Assembly (NCBI GenBank): GCA_964016885.1
Contig: OZ024743.1
Location: forward strand, 179,012,888-179,076,887
Length of the DNA: 64,000 bases
Origin: Eledone cirrhosa
Taxonomy: Eukaryota; Mollusca; Cephalopoda; Octopoda; Eledonidae
Reading direction: 5' to 3'
Part shown: positions 13,601 to 26,200 of the stretch, piece after piece
How the letters are laid out: every line of letters starts with the position of its first letter
How positions within the stretch are numbered: the stretch's first letter is position 1
Made by a program: the position numbers and the translations under genes
The notes under the pieces: generated by a model
The model's database searches: none
Told to the model about the DNA's origin: nothing
What the model saw: only the letters and a program-made list of their open reading frames with translations

Positions 13601-15600
13601 TAGTCTGGTTGTTGGTGTTGTCAGTGGTGTGGTTGTTGGTGTTGTCAGTGGTGTGGTTGTTGGTGTAGTCAGTAGTGTGGTTGATGGTGTTGTCTGTGGT
13701 GTGGTTGTTGGTGTTGTCAGTAGTGTGGTTGTTGGTGTTGTCAGTGGTGTGGCTGTTGGTGTTGTCAGTGGTGTGGTTGTTGGTGTTGTCTGTGGTGTGG
13801 TTGTTGGTGTTGTCAGTGGTGTGGTTGTTGGTGTTGTCAGTGGTGTGGTTGTTGGTGTTGTCAGTGGTGTGGTTGTTGGTGTTGTCTGTGGTGTGGTTGT
13901 TGGTGTTGTCAGTGGTGTGGTTGTTGGTGTTGTCAGTAGTGTGGTTGTTGGTGTTGTCAGTGGTGTGATTGTTGGTGTTGTCTGTGGTGTGGTTGTTGGT
14001 GTTGTCAGTGGTGTGGTTGTTGGTGTTGTCAGTGGTGTGGTTGTTGGTGTTGTCAGTGGTGTGATTGTTGGTGTTGTCTGTGGTGTGGTTGTTGGTGTTG
14101 TCTGTGGTGTGGTTGTTGGTGTTGTCAGTAGTGTGGTTGTTGGTGTTGTCAGTGGTGTGGTTGTTGGTGTTGTCAGTGGTGTGATTGTTGGTGTTGTCTG
14201 TGGTGTGGTTGTTGGTGTTGTCAGTGGTGTGGTTGTTGGTGTTGTCAGTGGTGTGGTTGTTGGTGTTGTCAGTGGTGTGATTGTTGGTGTTGTCTGTGGT
14301 GTGGTTGTTGGTGTTGTCTGTGGTGTGGTTGTTGGTGTTGTCAGTAGTGTGGTTGTTGGTGTTGTCAGTGGTGTGGTTGTTGGTGTTGTCAGTGGTGTGG
14401 TTGTTGGTGTTGTCTGTGGTGTGGTTGTTGGTGTTGTCAGTGGTGTGGTTGTTGGTGTTGTCAGTGGTGTGGCTGTTGGTGTTGTCAGTAGTGTGGTTGT
14501 TGGTGTTGTCTGTGGTGTGGTTGTTGGTGTTGTCAGTGGTGTGGCTGTTGGTGTTGTCAGTGGTGTGGTTGTTGGTGTTGTCAGTGGTGTGGCTGTTGGT
14601 GTTGTCAGTGGTGTGGTTGTTGGTGTTGTCTGTGGTGTGGTTGTTGGTGTTGTCAGTGGTGTGGTTGTTGGTGTTGTCAGTGGTGTGGTTGTTGGTGTTG
14701 TCAGTGGTGTGGTTGTTGGTGTTGTCTGTGGTGTGGTTGTTGGTGTTGTCAGTGGTGTGGTTGTTGCTGTTGTCAGTGCTGTGGTTGTTGGTGTTGTCAG
14801 TAGTCTGGTTGTTGGTGTTGTCAGTGGTGTGGTTGTTGGTGTTGTCAGTGGTGTGGTTGTTGGTGTAGTCAGTAGTGTGGTTGATGGTGTTGTCTGTGGT
14901 GTGGTTGTTGGTGTTGTCAGTAGTGTGGTTGTTGGTGTTGTCAGTGGTGTGGCTGTTGGTGTTGTCAGTGGTGTGGTTGTTGGTGTTGTCTGTGGTGTGG
15001 TTGTTGGTGTTGTCAGTGGTGTGGTTGTTGGTGTTGTCAGTGGTGTGGTTGTTGGTGTTGTCAGTGGTGTGGTTGTTGGTGTTGTCTGTGGTGTGGTTGT
15101 TGGTGTTGTCAGTGGTGTGGTTGTTGGTGTTGTCAGTAGTGTGGTTGTTGGTGTTGTCAGTGGTGTGATTGTTGGTGTTGTCTGTGGTGTGGTTGTTGGT
15201 GTTGTCAGTGGTGTGGTTGTTGGTGTTGTCAGTGGTGTGGTTGTTGGTGTTGTCAGTGGTGTGATTGTTGGTGTTGTCTGTGGTGTGGTTGTTGGTGTTG
15301 TCTGTGGTGTGGTTGTTGGTGTTGTCAGTAGTGTGGTTGTTGGTGTTGTCAGTGGTGTGGTTGTTGGTGTTGTCAGTGGTGTGATTGTTGGTGTTGTCTG
15401 TGGTGTGGTTGTTGGTGTTGTCAGTGGTGTGGTTGTTGGTGTTGTCAGTGGTGTGGTTGTTGGTGTTGTCAGTGGTGTGATTGTTGGTGTTGTCTGTGGT
15501 GTGGTTGTTGGTGTTGTCTGTGGTGTGGTTGTTGGTGTTGTCAGTGGTGTGGTTGTTGGTGTTGTCAGTGGTGTGGCTGTTGGTATTGTCAGTAGTGTGG
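7465..15600. repeat. Higher-order repeat block, about 2.5-kb period with a nested 1,200-bp period
   Basis: A pattern beginning at the GATTG variant unit near 7465 recurs at 10009, 12481 and 15481, that is after 2,544 bp (106 units), 2,472 bp (103 units) and 3,000 bp (125 units). Inside it, 13201-14400 is repeated at 14401-15600 with a period of 1,200 bp (50 units), recognisable by the TAGTCTGG variant near 13600 and 14800 and by the GGTGTAGTC variant near 13664 and 14864. All periods are whole numbers of 24-bp units. Confidence 0.85.
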
Positions 15601-17276
15601 TTGTTGGTGTTGTCTGTGGTGTGGTTGTTGGTGTTGTCAGTAGTGTGGTTGTTGGTGTTGTCAGTGGTGTGGTTGTTGGCGTTGTCTGTGGTGTGGTTGT
15701 TGGTGTTGTCAGTGCTGTGGTTGTTGGTGTTGTCAGTGGTGTGGATGTTGGTGTTGTCAGTAGTGTGGTTGTTGGTGTTGTCAGTGGTGTGGCTGTTGGT
15801 GTTGTCAGTGGTGTGGTTGTTGGTGTTGTCAGTGGTGTGATTGTTGGTGTTGTCTGTGGTGTGGTTGTTGGTGTTGTCAGTGGTGTGGTTGTTGGTGTTG
15901 TCAGTAGTGTGGTTGTTGGTGTTGTCAGTGGTGTGGTTGTTGGTGTTGTCAGTGGTGTGGTTGTTGGTGTTGTCTGTGGTGTGGTTGTTGGTGTTGTCAG
16001 TGGTGTGGTTGTTGGTGTTGTCAGTGGTGTGGCTGTTGGTGTTGTCAGTAGTGTGGTTGTTGGTGTTGTCTGTGGTGTGGTTGTTGGTGTTGTCAGTAGT
16101 GTGGTTGTTGGTGTTGTCAGTGGTGTGGCTGTTGGTGTTGTCAGTGGTGTGGTTGTTGGTGTTGTCTGTGGTGTGGTTGTTGGTGTTGTCAGTGGTGTGG
16201 TTGTTGGTGTTGTCAGTGGTGTGGTTGTTGGTGTTGTCAGTGGTGTGGTTGTTGGTGTTGTCTGTGGTGTGGTTGTTGGTGTTGTCAGTGGTGTGGTTGT
16301 TGGTGTTGACAGTGGTGTGGTTGTTGGTGTTGTCAGTGGTGTGGTTGTTGGTGTTGTCAGTGGTGTGGTTGTTGGTGTTGTCTGAGGTGTGGTTGTTGGT
16401 GTTGTCAGTGGTGTTGTTGTTGGTGTTGTCAGTGGTGTGGTTGTTGGTGTTGTCAGTGGTGTGGTTGTTGGTGTTGTCAGTGGTGTGGTTGTTGGTGTTG
16501 TCAGTAGTGTGGTTGTTGCTGTTGTCAGTGGTGTGGTTGTTGGTGTTGTCAGTAGTGTGGTTGTTGGTGTTGTTAGTGGTGTGGTTGTTGGTGTTGTCAG
16601 TAGTGTGGTTGTTGGTGTTGACAGTGGTGTGGTTGTTGGTGTTGTCAGTGGTGTGGTTGTTGGTGTTGTCAGTGGTGTGGTTGTTGGTGTTGTCAGTAGT
16701 GTGGTTGTTGGTGTTGTCAGTGGTGTGGTTGTTGGTGTTGTCAGTGGTGTGGTTGTTGGTGTTGACAGTGGTGTGGTTGTTGGTGTTGTCAGTAGTGTGG
16801 TTGTTGTTGTTGTCAGTGGTGTTGTTGTTGGTGTTGTCAGTAGTGTGGTTGTTGGTGTTGTCAGTGGTGTGGTTGTTGGTGTTGTCAGTGGTGTGGTTGT
16901 TGGTGTTGTCAGTGGTGTGGTTGTTGGTGTTGTCAGTAGTGTGGCTGTTGGTGTTGTCAGTGGTGTGGTTGTTGGTTTTGTCTGTGGTGTGGTTGTTGGT
17001 GTTGTCAGTGGTGTGGTTGTTGGTGTTGTCAGTGGTGTGGTTGTTGGTGTTGGCAGTGGTGTTGTTGTTGGTGTTGACAGTGGTGTGGTTGTTGGTGTTG
17101 TCAGTGGTGTGGTTGTTGGTGTTGTCAGTGGTGTGCTTGTTGGTGTTGTCTGTGGTGTGGTTGTTGGTGTTGTCAGTGGTGTTGTTGTTGGTGTTGACAG
17201 TGGTGTGGTTGTTGGTGTTGTCAGTGGTGTGGTTGTTGGTGTTGTCAGTGGTGTGGTTGTTGGTGTTGTCTGAGGT

Positions 17277-20200
17277 GTGGTTGTTGGTGTTGTCAGTGGT
17301 GTTGTTGTTGGTGTTGCCAGTGGTGTGGTTGTTGGTGTTGTCAGTGGTGTGGTTGTTGGTGTTGTCAGTGGTGTGGTTGTTGGTGTTGTCAGTGGTGTGG
17401 TTGTTGGTGTTGTCAGTGGTGTGGTTGTTGGTGTTGTCAGTTGTGTGGCTGTTGGTGTTGTCAATGGTGTGGTTGTTGGTGTTGTCAGTGGTGTGGTTGT
17501 TGGTGTTGTCAGTGGTGTGGCTGTTGGTGTTGTCAGTAGTGTGGTTGTTGGTGTTGTCTGTGGTGTGGTTGTTGGTGTTGTCAGTGGTGTGGTTGTTGGT
17601 GTTGTCAGTGGTGTGGATGTTGTGTTGTCAGTGGTGTGGTTGTTGGTGTTGTCAGTAGTGTGGTTGTTGGTGTTGTCAGTGGTGTGGTTGTTGGTGTTGT
17701 CAGTAGTGTGGTTGTTGGTGTTGTTGGTAGTGTGGTTGTTGGTGTTGTCAGTGGTGTGGTTGTTGGTGTTGTCTGTGGTGTGGTTGTTGGTGTTGTCAGT
17801 GGTGTGGTTGTTGGTGTTGTCAGTGGTGTGGTTGTTGGTGTTGTCAGTGGTGTGGTTGTTGGTGTTGTCAGTGGTGTGGTTGTTGGTGTTGCCAGTGGTG
17901 TGGTTGTTGGTGTTGACAGTGGTGTGGCTGTTGGTGTTGTCAGTGGTGTGGTTGTTGGTGTTGTCAGTGGTGTGGTTGTTGGTGTTGTCTGTGGTGTGGC
18001 TGTTGGTGTTGTCAGTGGTGTGGTTGTTGGTGTTGTCAGTAGTGTGGTTGTTGGTGTTGTCAGTGGTGTGATTGTTGGTGTTGTCAGTGGTGTGGCTGTT
18101 GGTATTGTCAATGGTGTGGTTGTTGGTGTTGTCAGTGGTGTGGTTGTTGGTGTTGTCAGTGGTGTGGCTGTTGGTGTTGTCAGTAGTGTGGTTGTTGGTG
18201 TTGTCAGTGGTGTGGTTGTTGGTGTTGTCAGTGGTGTGGATGTTGGTGTTGTCAGTAGTGTGGTTGTTGGTGTTGTCAGTGGTGTGGTTGTTGGTGTTGT
18301 CTGTGGTGTGGTTGTTGGTGTTGTCAGTGGTGTGGTTGTTGGTGTTGTCAGTGGTGTGGTTGTTGGTGTTGTCAGTAGTGTGGTTGTTGGTGTTGTCAGT
18401 GGTGTGGTTGTTGCTGTTGTCAGTTTTGTGGTTGTTGGTGTTGTCTGTGGTGTGGTTGTTGGTGTTGTCTGTGGTGTGGTTGTTGGTGTTGTCAGTAGTG
18501 TGGTTGTTGGTGTTGTCAGTGGTGTGGTTGTTGGTGTTGTCTGTGGTGTGGTTGTTGGTGTTGTCAGTAGTGTGGTTGTTGGTGTTGTCTGTGGTGTGGT
18601 TGTTGGTGTTGTCTGTGGTGTGGTTGTTGGTGTTGTCAGTAGTGTGGTTGTTGGTGTTGTCTGTGGTGTGGTTGTTGGTGTTGTCAGTGGTGTGGTTGTT
18701 GGTGTTGTCAGTGGTGTGGTTGTTGGTGTTGTCAGTGGTGTGGTTGTTGGTGTTGTCAGTGGTGTGGTTGTTGGTGTTGTCAGTAGTGTGGTTGTTGGTG
18801 TTGTCAGTGGTGTGGTTGTTGGTGTTGTCAGTGGTGTGGTTGTTGGTGTTGTCAGTAGTGTGGTTGTTGGTGTTGTCAGTGGTGTGGTTGTTGGTGTTGT
18901 CAGTGGTGTGGTTGTTGGTGTTGTCTGTGGTGTGGTTGTTGGTGTTGTCAGTGGTGTGGTTGTTGGTGTTGTCAGTGGTGTGGCTGTTGGTGTTGTCAGT
19001 AGTGTGGTTGTTGGTGTTGTCTGTGGTGTGGTTGTTGGTGTTGTCAGTAGTGTGGTTGGTGGTGTTGTCAGTGGTGTGGCTGTTGGTGTTGTCAGTGGTG
19101 TGGTTGTTGGTGTTGTCTGTGGTGTGGTTGTTGGTGTTGTCAGTGGTGTGGTTGTTGGTGTTGTCAGTGGTGTGGTTGTTGGTGTTGTCAGTGGTGTGGT
19201 TGTTGGTGTTGTCTGTGGTGTGGTTGTTGGTGTTGTCAGTGGTGTGGTTGTTGGTGTTGACAGTGGTGTGGTTGTTGGTGTTGTCAGTGGTGTTGTTGTT
19301 GGTGTTGTCAGTGGTGTGGTTGTTGGTGTTGTCAGTGGTGTGGTTGTTGGTGTTGTCAGTGGTGTGGTTGTTGGTGTTGTCAGTGGTGTGGTTGTTGGTG
19401 TTGTCAGTGGTGTGGTTGTTGGTGTTGTCAGTTGTGTGGCTGTTGGTGTTGTCAATGGTGTGGTTGTTGGTGTTGTCAGTGGTGTGGTTGTTGGTGTTGT
19501 CAGTGGTGTGGCTGTTGGTGTTGTCAGTAGTGTGGTTGTTGGTGTTGTCTGTGGTGTGGTTGTTGGTGTTGTCAGTGGTGTGGTTGTTGGTGTTGTCAGT
19601 GGTGTGGATGTTGTGTTGTCAGTGGTGTGGTTGTTGGTGTTGTCAGTAGTGTGGTTGTTGGTGTTGTCAGTGGTGTGGTTGTTGGTGTTGTCAGTAGTGT
19701 GGTTGTTGGTGTTGTTGGTAGTGTGGTTGTTGGTGTTGTCAGTGGTGTGGTTGTTGGTGTTGTCTGTGGTGTGGTTGTTGGTGTTCTCAGTGGTGTGGTT
19801 GTTGGTGTTGTCAGTGGTGTGGTTGTTGGTGTTGTCAGTGGTGTGGTTGTTGGTGTTGTCAGTGGTGTGGTTGTTGGTGTTGCCAGTGGTGTGGTTGTTG
19901 GTGTTGACAGTGGTGTGGCTGTTGGTGTTGTCAGTGGTGTGGTTGTTGGTGTTGTCAGTGGTGTGGTTGTTGGTGTTGTCTGTGGTGTGGCTGTTGGTGT
20001 TGTCAGTGGTGTGGTTGTTGGTGTTGTCAGTAGTGTGGTTGTTGGTGTTGTCAGTGGTGTGATTGTTGGTGTTGTCAGTGGTGTGGCTGTTGGTATTGTC
20101 AATGGTGTGGTTGTTGGTGTTGTCAGTGGTGTGGTTGTTGGTGTTGTCAGTGGTGTGGCTGTTGGTGTTGTCAGTAGTGTGGTTGTTGGTGTTGTCAGTG

Positions 20201-23200
20201 GTGTGGTTGTTGGTGTTGTCAGTGGTGTGGATGTTGGTGTTGTCAGTAGTGTGGTTGTTGGTGTTGTCAGTGGTGTGGTTGTTGGTGTTGTCTGTGGTGT
20301 GGTTGTTGGTGTTGTCAGTGGTGTGGTTGTTGGTGTTGTCAGTGGTGTGGTTGTTGGTGTTGTCAGTAGTGTGGTTGTTGGTGTTGTCAGTGGTGTGGTT
20401 GTTGCTGTTGTCAGTTTTGTGGTTGTTGGTGTTGTCTGTGGTGTGGTTGTTGGTGTTGTCTGTGGTGTGGTTGTTGGTGTTGTCAGTAGTGTGGTTGTTG
20501 GTGTTGTCAGTGGTGTGGTTGTTGGTGTTGTCTGTGGTGTGGTTGTTGGTGTTGTCAGTAGTGTGGTTGTTGGTGTTGTCTGTGGTGTGATTGTTGGTGT
20601 TGTCTGTGGTGTGGTTGTTGGTGTTGTCAGTAGTGTGGTTGTTGGTGTTGTCTGTGGTGTGGTTGTTGGTGTTGTCAGTGGTGTGGTTGTTGGTGTTGTC
20701 AGTGGTGTGGTTGTTGGTGTTGTCAGTGGTGTGGTTGTTGGTGTTGTCAGTGGTGTGGTTGTTGGTGTTGTCAGTAGTGTGGTTGTTGGTGTTGTCAGTG
20801 GTGTGGTTGTTGGTGTTGTCAGTGGTGTGGTTGTTGGTGTTGTCAGTAGTGTGGTTGTTGGTGTTGTCAGTGGTGTGGTTGTTGGTGTTGTCAGTGGTGT
20901 GGTTGTTGGTGTTGTCTGTGGTGTGGTTGTTGGTGTTGTCAGTGGTGTGGTTGTTGGTGTTGTCAGTGGTGTGGCTGTTGGTGTTGTCAGTAGTGTGGTT
21001 GTTGGTGTTGTCTGTGGTGTGGTTGTTGGTGTTGTCAGTAGTGTGGTTGTTGGTGTTGTCAGTGGTGTGGCTGTTGGTGTTGTCAGTGGTGTGGTTGTTG
21101 GTGTTGTCTGTGGTGTGGTTGTTGGTGTTGTCAGTGGTGTGGTTGTTGGTGTTGTCAGTGGTGTGGTTGTTGGTGTTGTCAGTGGTGTGGTTGTTGGTGT
21201 TGTCTGTGGTGTGGTTGTTGGTGTTGTCAGTGGTGTGGTTGTTGCTGTTGTCAGTGCTGTGGTTGTTGGTGTTGTCAGTAGTGTGGTTGTTGGTGTTGTC
21301 AGTGGTGTGGTTGTTGGTGTTGTCAGTGGTGTGGTTGTTGGTGTTGTCAGTAGTGTGGTTGATGGTGTTGTCAGTGGTGTGGTTGTTGGTGTTGTCAGTA
21401 GTGTGGTTGTTGGTGTTGACAGTGGTGTGGTTGTTGGTGTTGTCAGTGGTGTGGTTGTTGGTGTTGTCAGTGGTGTGGTTGTTGGTGTTGTCAGTAGTGT
21501 GGTTGTTGCTGTTGTCAGTGGTGTGGTTGTTGGTGTTGTCAGTAGTGTGGTTGTTGGTGTTGTTAGTGGTGTGGTTGTTGGTGTTGTCAGTGGTGTGGTT
21601 GTTGGTGTTGTCAGTGGTGTGGTTGTTGGTGTTGTCAGTAGTGTGGTTGTTGGTGTTGTCAGTGGTGTGGTTGTTGGTGTTGTCAGTGGTGTGGTTGTTG
21701 GTGTTGACAGTGGTGTGGTTGTTGGTGTTGACAGTGGTGTGGTTGTTGGTGTTGTCAGTGGTGTTGTTGTTGGTGTTGTCAGTGGTGTGGTTGTTGGTGT
21801 TGTCAGTGGTGTGGTTGTTGGTGTTGTCAGTGGTGTGGTTGTTGGTGTTGTCAGTGGTGTGGTTGTTGGTGTTGTCAGTGGTGTGGTTGTTGGTGTTGTC
21901 AGTTGTGTGGCTGTTGGTGTTGTCAATGGTGTGGTTGTTGGTGTTGTCAGTGGTGTGGTTGTTGGTGTTGTCAGTGGTGTGGCTGTTGGTGTTGTCAGTA
22001 GTGTGGTTGTTGGTGTTGTCTGTGGTGTGGTTGTTGGTGTTGTCAGTGGTGTGGTTGTTGGTGTTGTCAGTGGTGTGGATGTTGTGTTGTCAGTGGTGTG
22101 GTTGTTGGTGTTGTCAGTAGTGTGGTTGTTGGTGTTGTCAGTGGTGTGGTTGTTGGTGTTGTCAGTAGTGTGGTTGTTGGTGTTGTTGGTAGTGTGGTTG
22201 TTGGTGTTGTCAGTGGTGTGGTTGTTGGTGTTGTCTGTGGTGTGGTTGTTGGTGTTCTCAGTGGTGTGGTTGTTGGTGTTGTCAGTGGTGTGGTTGTTGG
22301 TGTTGTCAGTGGTGTGGTTGTTGGTGTTGTCAGTGGTGTGGTTGTTGGTGTTGCCAGTGGTGTGGTTGTTGGTGTTGACAGTGGTGTGGCTGTTGGTGTT
22401 GTCAGTGGTGTGGTTGTTGGTGTTGTCAGTGGTGTGGTTGTTGGTGTTGTCTGTGGTGTGGCTGTTGGTGTTGTCAGTGGTGTGGTTGTTGGTGTTGTCA
22501 GTAGTGTGGTTGTTGGTGTTGTCAGTGGTGTGATTGTTGGTGTTGTCAGTGGTGTGGCTGTTGGTATTGTCAATGGTGTGGTTGTTGGTGTTGTCAGTGG
22601 TGTGGTTGTTGGTGTTGTCAGTGGTGTGGCTGTTGGTGTTGTCAGTAGTGTGGTTGTTGGTGTTGTCAGTGGTGTGGTTGTTGGTGTTGTCAGTGGTGTG
22701 GATGTTGGTGTTGTCAGTAGTGTGGTTGTTGGTGTTGTCAGTGGTGTGGTTGTTGGTGTTGTCTGTGGTGTGGTTGTTGGTGTTGTCAGTGGTGTGGTTG
22801 TTGGTGTTGTCAGTGGTGTGGTTGTTGGTGTTGTCAGTAGTGTGGTTGTTGGTGTTGTCAGTGGTGTGGTTGTTGCTGTTGTCAGTTTTGTGGTTGTTGG
22901 TGTTGTCTGTGGTGTGGTTGTTGGTGTTGTCTGTGGTGTGGTTGTTGGTGTTGTCAGTAGTGTGGTTGTTGGTGTTGTCAGTGGTGTGGTTGTTGGTGTT
23001 GTCTGTGGTGTGGTTGTTGGTGTTGTCAGTAGTGTGGTTGTTGGTGTTGTCTGTGGTGTGATTGTTGGTGTTGTCTGTGGTGTGGTTGTTGGTGTTGTCA
23101 GTAGTGTGGTTGTTGGTGTTGTCTGTGGTGTGGTTGTTGGTGTTGTCAGTGGTGTGGTTGTTGGTGTTGTCAGTGGTGTGGTTGTTGGTGTTGTCAGTGG

Positions 23201-26200
23201 TGTGGTTGTTGGTGTTGTCAGTGGTGTGGTTGTTGGTGTTGTCAGTAGTGTGGTTGTTGGTGTTGTCAGTGGTGTGGTTGTTGGTGTTGTCAGTGGTGTG
23301 GTTGTTGGTGTTGTCAGTAGTGTGGTTGTTGGTGTTGTCAGTGGTGTGGTTGTTGGTGTTGTCAGTGGTGTGGTTGTTGGTGTTGTCTGTGGTGTGGTTG
23401 TTGGTGTTGTCAGTGGTGTGGTTGTTGGTGTTGTCAGTGGTGTGGCTGTTGGTGTTGTCAGTAGTGTGGTTGTTGGTGTTGTCTGTGGTGTGGTTGTTGG
23501 TGTTGTCAGTAGTGTGGTTGTTGGTGTTGTCAGTGGTGTGGCTGTTGGTGTTGTCAGTGGTGTGGTTGTTGGTGTTGTCTGTGGTGTGGTTGTTGGTGTT
23601 GTCAGTGGTGTGGTTGTTGGTGTTGTCAGTGGTGTGGTTGTTGGTGTTGTCAGTGGTGTGGTTGTTGGTGTTGTCTGTGGTGTGGTTGTTGGTGTTGTCA
23701 GTGGTGTGGTTGTTGCTGTTGTCAGTGCTGTGGTTGTTGGTGTTGTCAGTAGTGTGGTTGTTGGTGTTGTCAGTGGTGTGGTTGTTGGTGTTGTCAGTGG
23801 TGTGGTTGTTGGTGTTGTCAGTAGTGTGGTTGATGGTGTTGTCAGTGGTGTGGTTGTTGGTGTTGTCAGTAGTGTGGTTGTTGGTGTTGACAGTGGTGTG
23901 GTTGTTGGTGTTGTCAGTGGTGTGGTTGTTGGTGTTGTCAGTGGTGTGGTTGTTGGTGTTGTCAGTAGTGTGGTTGTTGCTGTTGTCAGTGGTGTGGTTG
24001 TTGGTGTTGTCAGTAGTGTGGTTGTTGGTGTTGTTAGTGGTGTGGTTGTTGGTGTTGTCAGTGGTGTGGTTGTTGGTGTTGTCAGTGGTGTGGTTGTTGG
24101 TGTTGTCAGTAGTGTGGTTGTTGGTGTTGTCAGTAGTGTGGTTGTTGGTGTTGTCAGTGGTGTGGTTGTTGGTGTTGACAGTGGTGTGGTTGTTGGTGTT
24201 GTCAGTAGTGTGGTTGTTGTTGTTGTCAGTGGTGTTGTTGTTGGTGTTGTCAGTAGTGTGGTTGTTGGTGTTGTCAGTGGTGTGGTTGTTGGTGTTGTCA
24301 GTGGTGTGGTTGTTGGTGTTGTCAGTGGTGTGGTTGTTGGTGTTGTCAGTAGTGTGGCTGTTGGTGTTGTCAGTGGTGTGGTTGTTGGTTTTGTCTGTGG
24401 TGTGGTTGTTGGTGTTGTCAGTGGTGTGGTTGTTGGTGTTGTCAGTGGTGTGGTTGTTGGTGTTGGCAGTGGTGTTGTTGTTGGTGTTGACAGTGGTGTG
24501 GTTGTTGGTGTTGTCAGTGGTGTGGTTGTTGGTGTTGTCAGTGGTGTGGTTGTTGGTGTTGTCTGTGGTGTGGTTGTTGGTGTTGTCAGTGGTGTTGTTG
24601 TTGGTGTTGACAGTGGTGTGGTTGTTGGTGTTTTGGCAGTGGTGTGGTTGTTGGTGTTGTCAGTGGTGTGGTTGTTGGTGTTGTCTGAGGTGTGGTTGTT
24701 GGTGTTGTCAGTGGTGTTGTTGTTGGTGTTGTCAGTGGTGTGGTTGTTGGTGTTGTCAGTGGTGTGGTTGTTGGTGTTGTCAGTGGTGTGGTTGTTGGTG
24801 TTGTCAGTGGTGTGGTTGTTGGTGTTGTCAGTGGTGTGGTTGTTGGTGTTGTCAGTTGTGTGGCTGTTGGTGTTGTCAATGGTGTGGTTGTTGGTGTTGT
24901 CAGTGGTGTGGTTGTTGGTGTTGTCAGTGGTGTGGCTGTTGGTGTTGTCAGTAGTGTGGTTGTTGGTGTTGTCTGTGGCGTGGTTGTTGGTGTTGTCAGT
25001 GGTGTGGTTGTTGGTGTTGTCAGTGGTGTGGATGTTGTGTTGTCAGTGGTGTGGTTGTTGGTGTTGTCAGTAGTGTGGTTGTTGGTGTTGTCAGTGGTGT
25101 GGTTGTTGGTGTTGTCAGTAGTGTGGTTGTTGGTGTTGTTGGTAGTGTGGTTGTTGGTGTTGTCAGTGGTGTGGTTGTTGGTGTTGTCTGTGGTGTGGTT
25201 GTTGGTGTTGTCAGTGGTGTGGTTGTTGGTGTTGTCAGTGGTGTGGTTGTTGGTGTTGTCAGTGGTGTGGTTGTTGGTGTTGTCAGTGGTGTGGTTGTTG
25301 GTGTTGCCAGTGGTGTGGTTGTTGGTGTTGACAGTGGTGTGGCTGTTGGTGTTGTCAGTGGTGTGGTTGTTGGTGTTGTCAGTGGTGTGGTTGTTGGTGT
25401 TGTCTGTGGTGTGGCTGTTGGTGTTGTCAGTGGTGTGGTTGTTGGTGTTGTCAGTAGTGTGGTTGTTGGTGTTGTCAGTGGTGTGATTGTTGGTGTTGTC
25501 AGTGGTGTGGCTGTTGGTGTTGTCAATGGTGTGGTTGTTGGTGTTGTCAGTGGTGTGGTTGTTGGTGTTGTCAGTGGTGTGGCTGTTGGTGTTGTCAGTA
25601 GTGTGGTTGTTGGTGTTGTCAGTGGTGTGGTTGTTGGTGTTGTCAGTGGTGTGGATGTTGGTGTTGTCAGTAGTGTGGTTGTTGGTGTTGTCAGTGGTGT
25701 GGTTGTTGGTGTTGTCTGTGGTGTGGTTGTTGGTGTTGTCAGTGGTGTGGTTGTTGGTGTTGTCAGTGGTGTGGTTGTTGGTGTTGTCAGTAGTGTGGTT
25801 GTTGGTGTTGTCAGTGGTGTGGTTGTTGCTGTTGTCAGTGGTGTGGTTGTTGGTGTTGTCTGTGGTGTGGTTGTTGGTGTTGTCTGTGGTGTGGTTGTTG
25901 GTGTTGTCAGTAGTGTGGTTGTTGGTGTTGTCAGTGGTGTGGTTGTTGGTGTTGTCAGTAGTGTGGTTGTTGGTGTTGTCAGTGGTGTGGTTGTTGGTGT
26001 TGTCAGTAGTGTGGTTGTTGGTGTTGTCAGTGGTGTGGTTGTTGGTGTTGTCAGTGGTGTGGTTGTTGGTGTTGTCAGTGGTGTGGTTGTTGGTGTTGTC
26101 AGTAGTGTGGTTGTTGGTGTTGTCAGTAGTGTGGTTGTTGGTGTTGTCAGTAGTGTGGTTGTTGGTGTTGTCAGTGGTGTGGTTGTTGGTGTTGTCAGTA

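Noticed and set aside
21..16385. Plus-strand open frame of 5,454 codons (Gly/Val/Ser repeats) and its Trp/Leu and Cys/Trp sister frames
   Set aside because: The 24-bp unit has no plus-strand stop in any frame, so open length follows from the unit. There is no start context, no unique domain, and no conserved end beyond the array.
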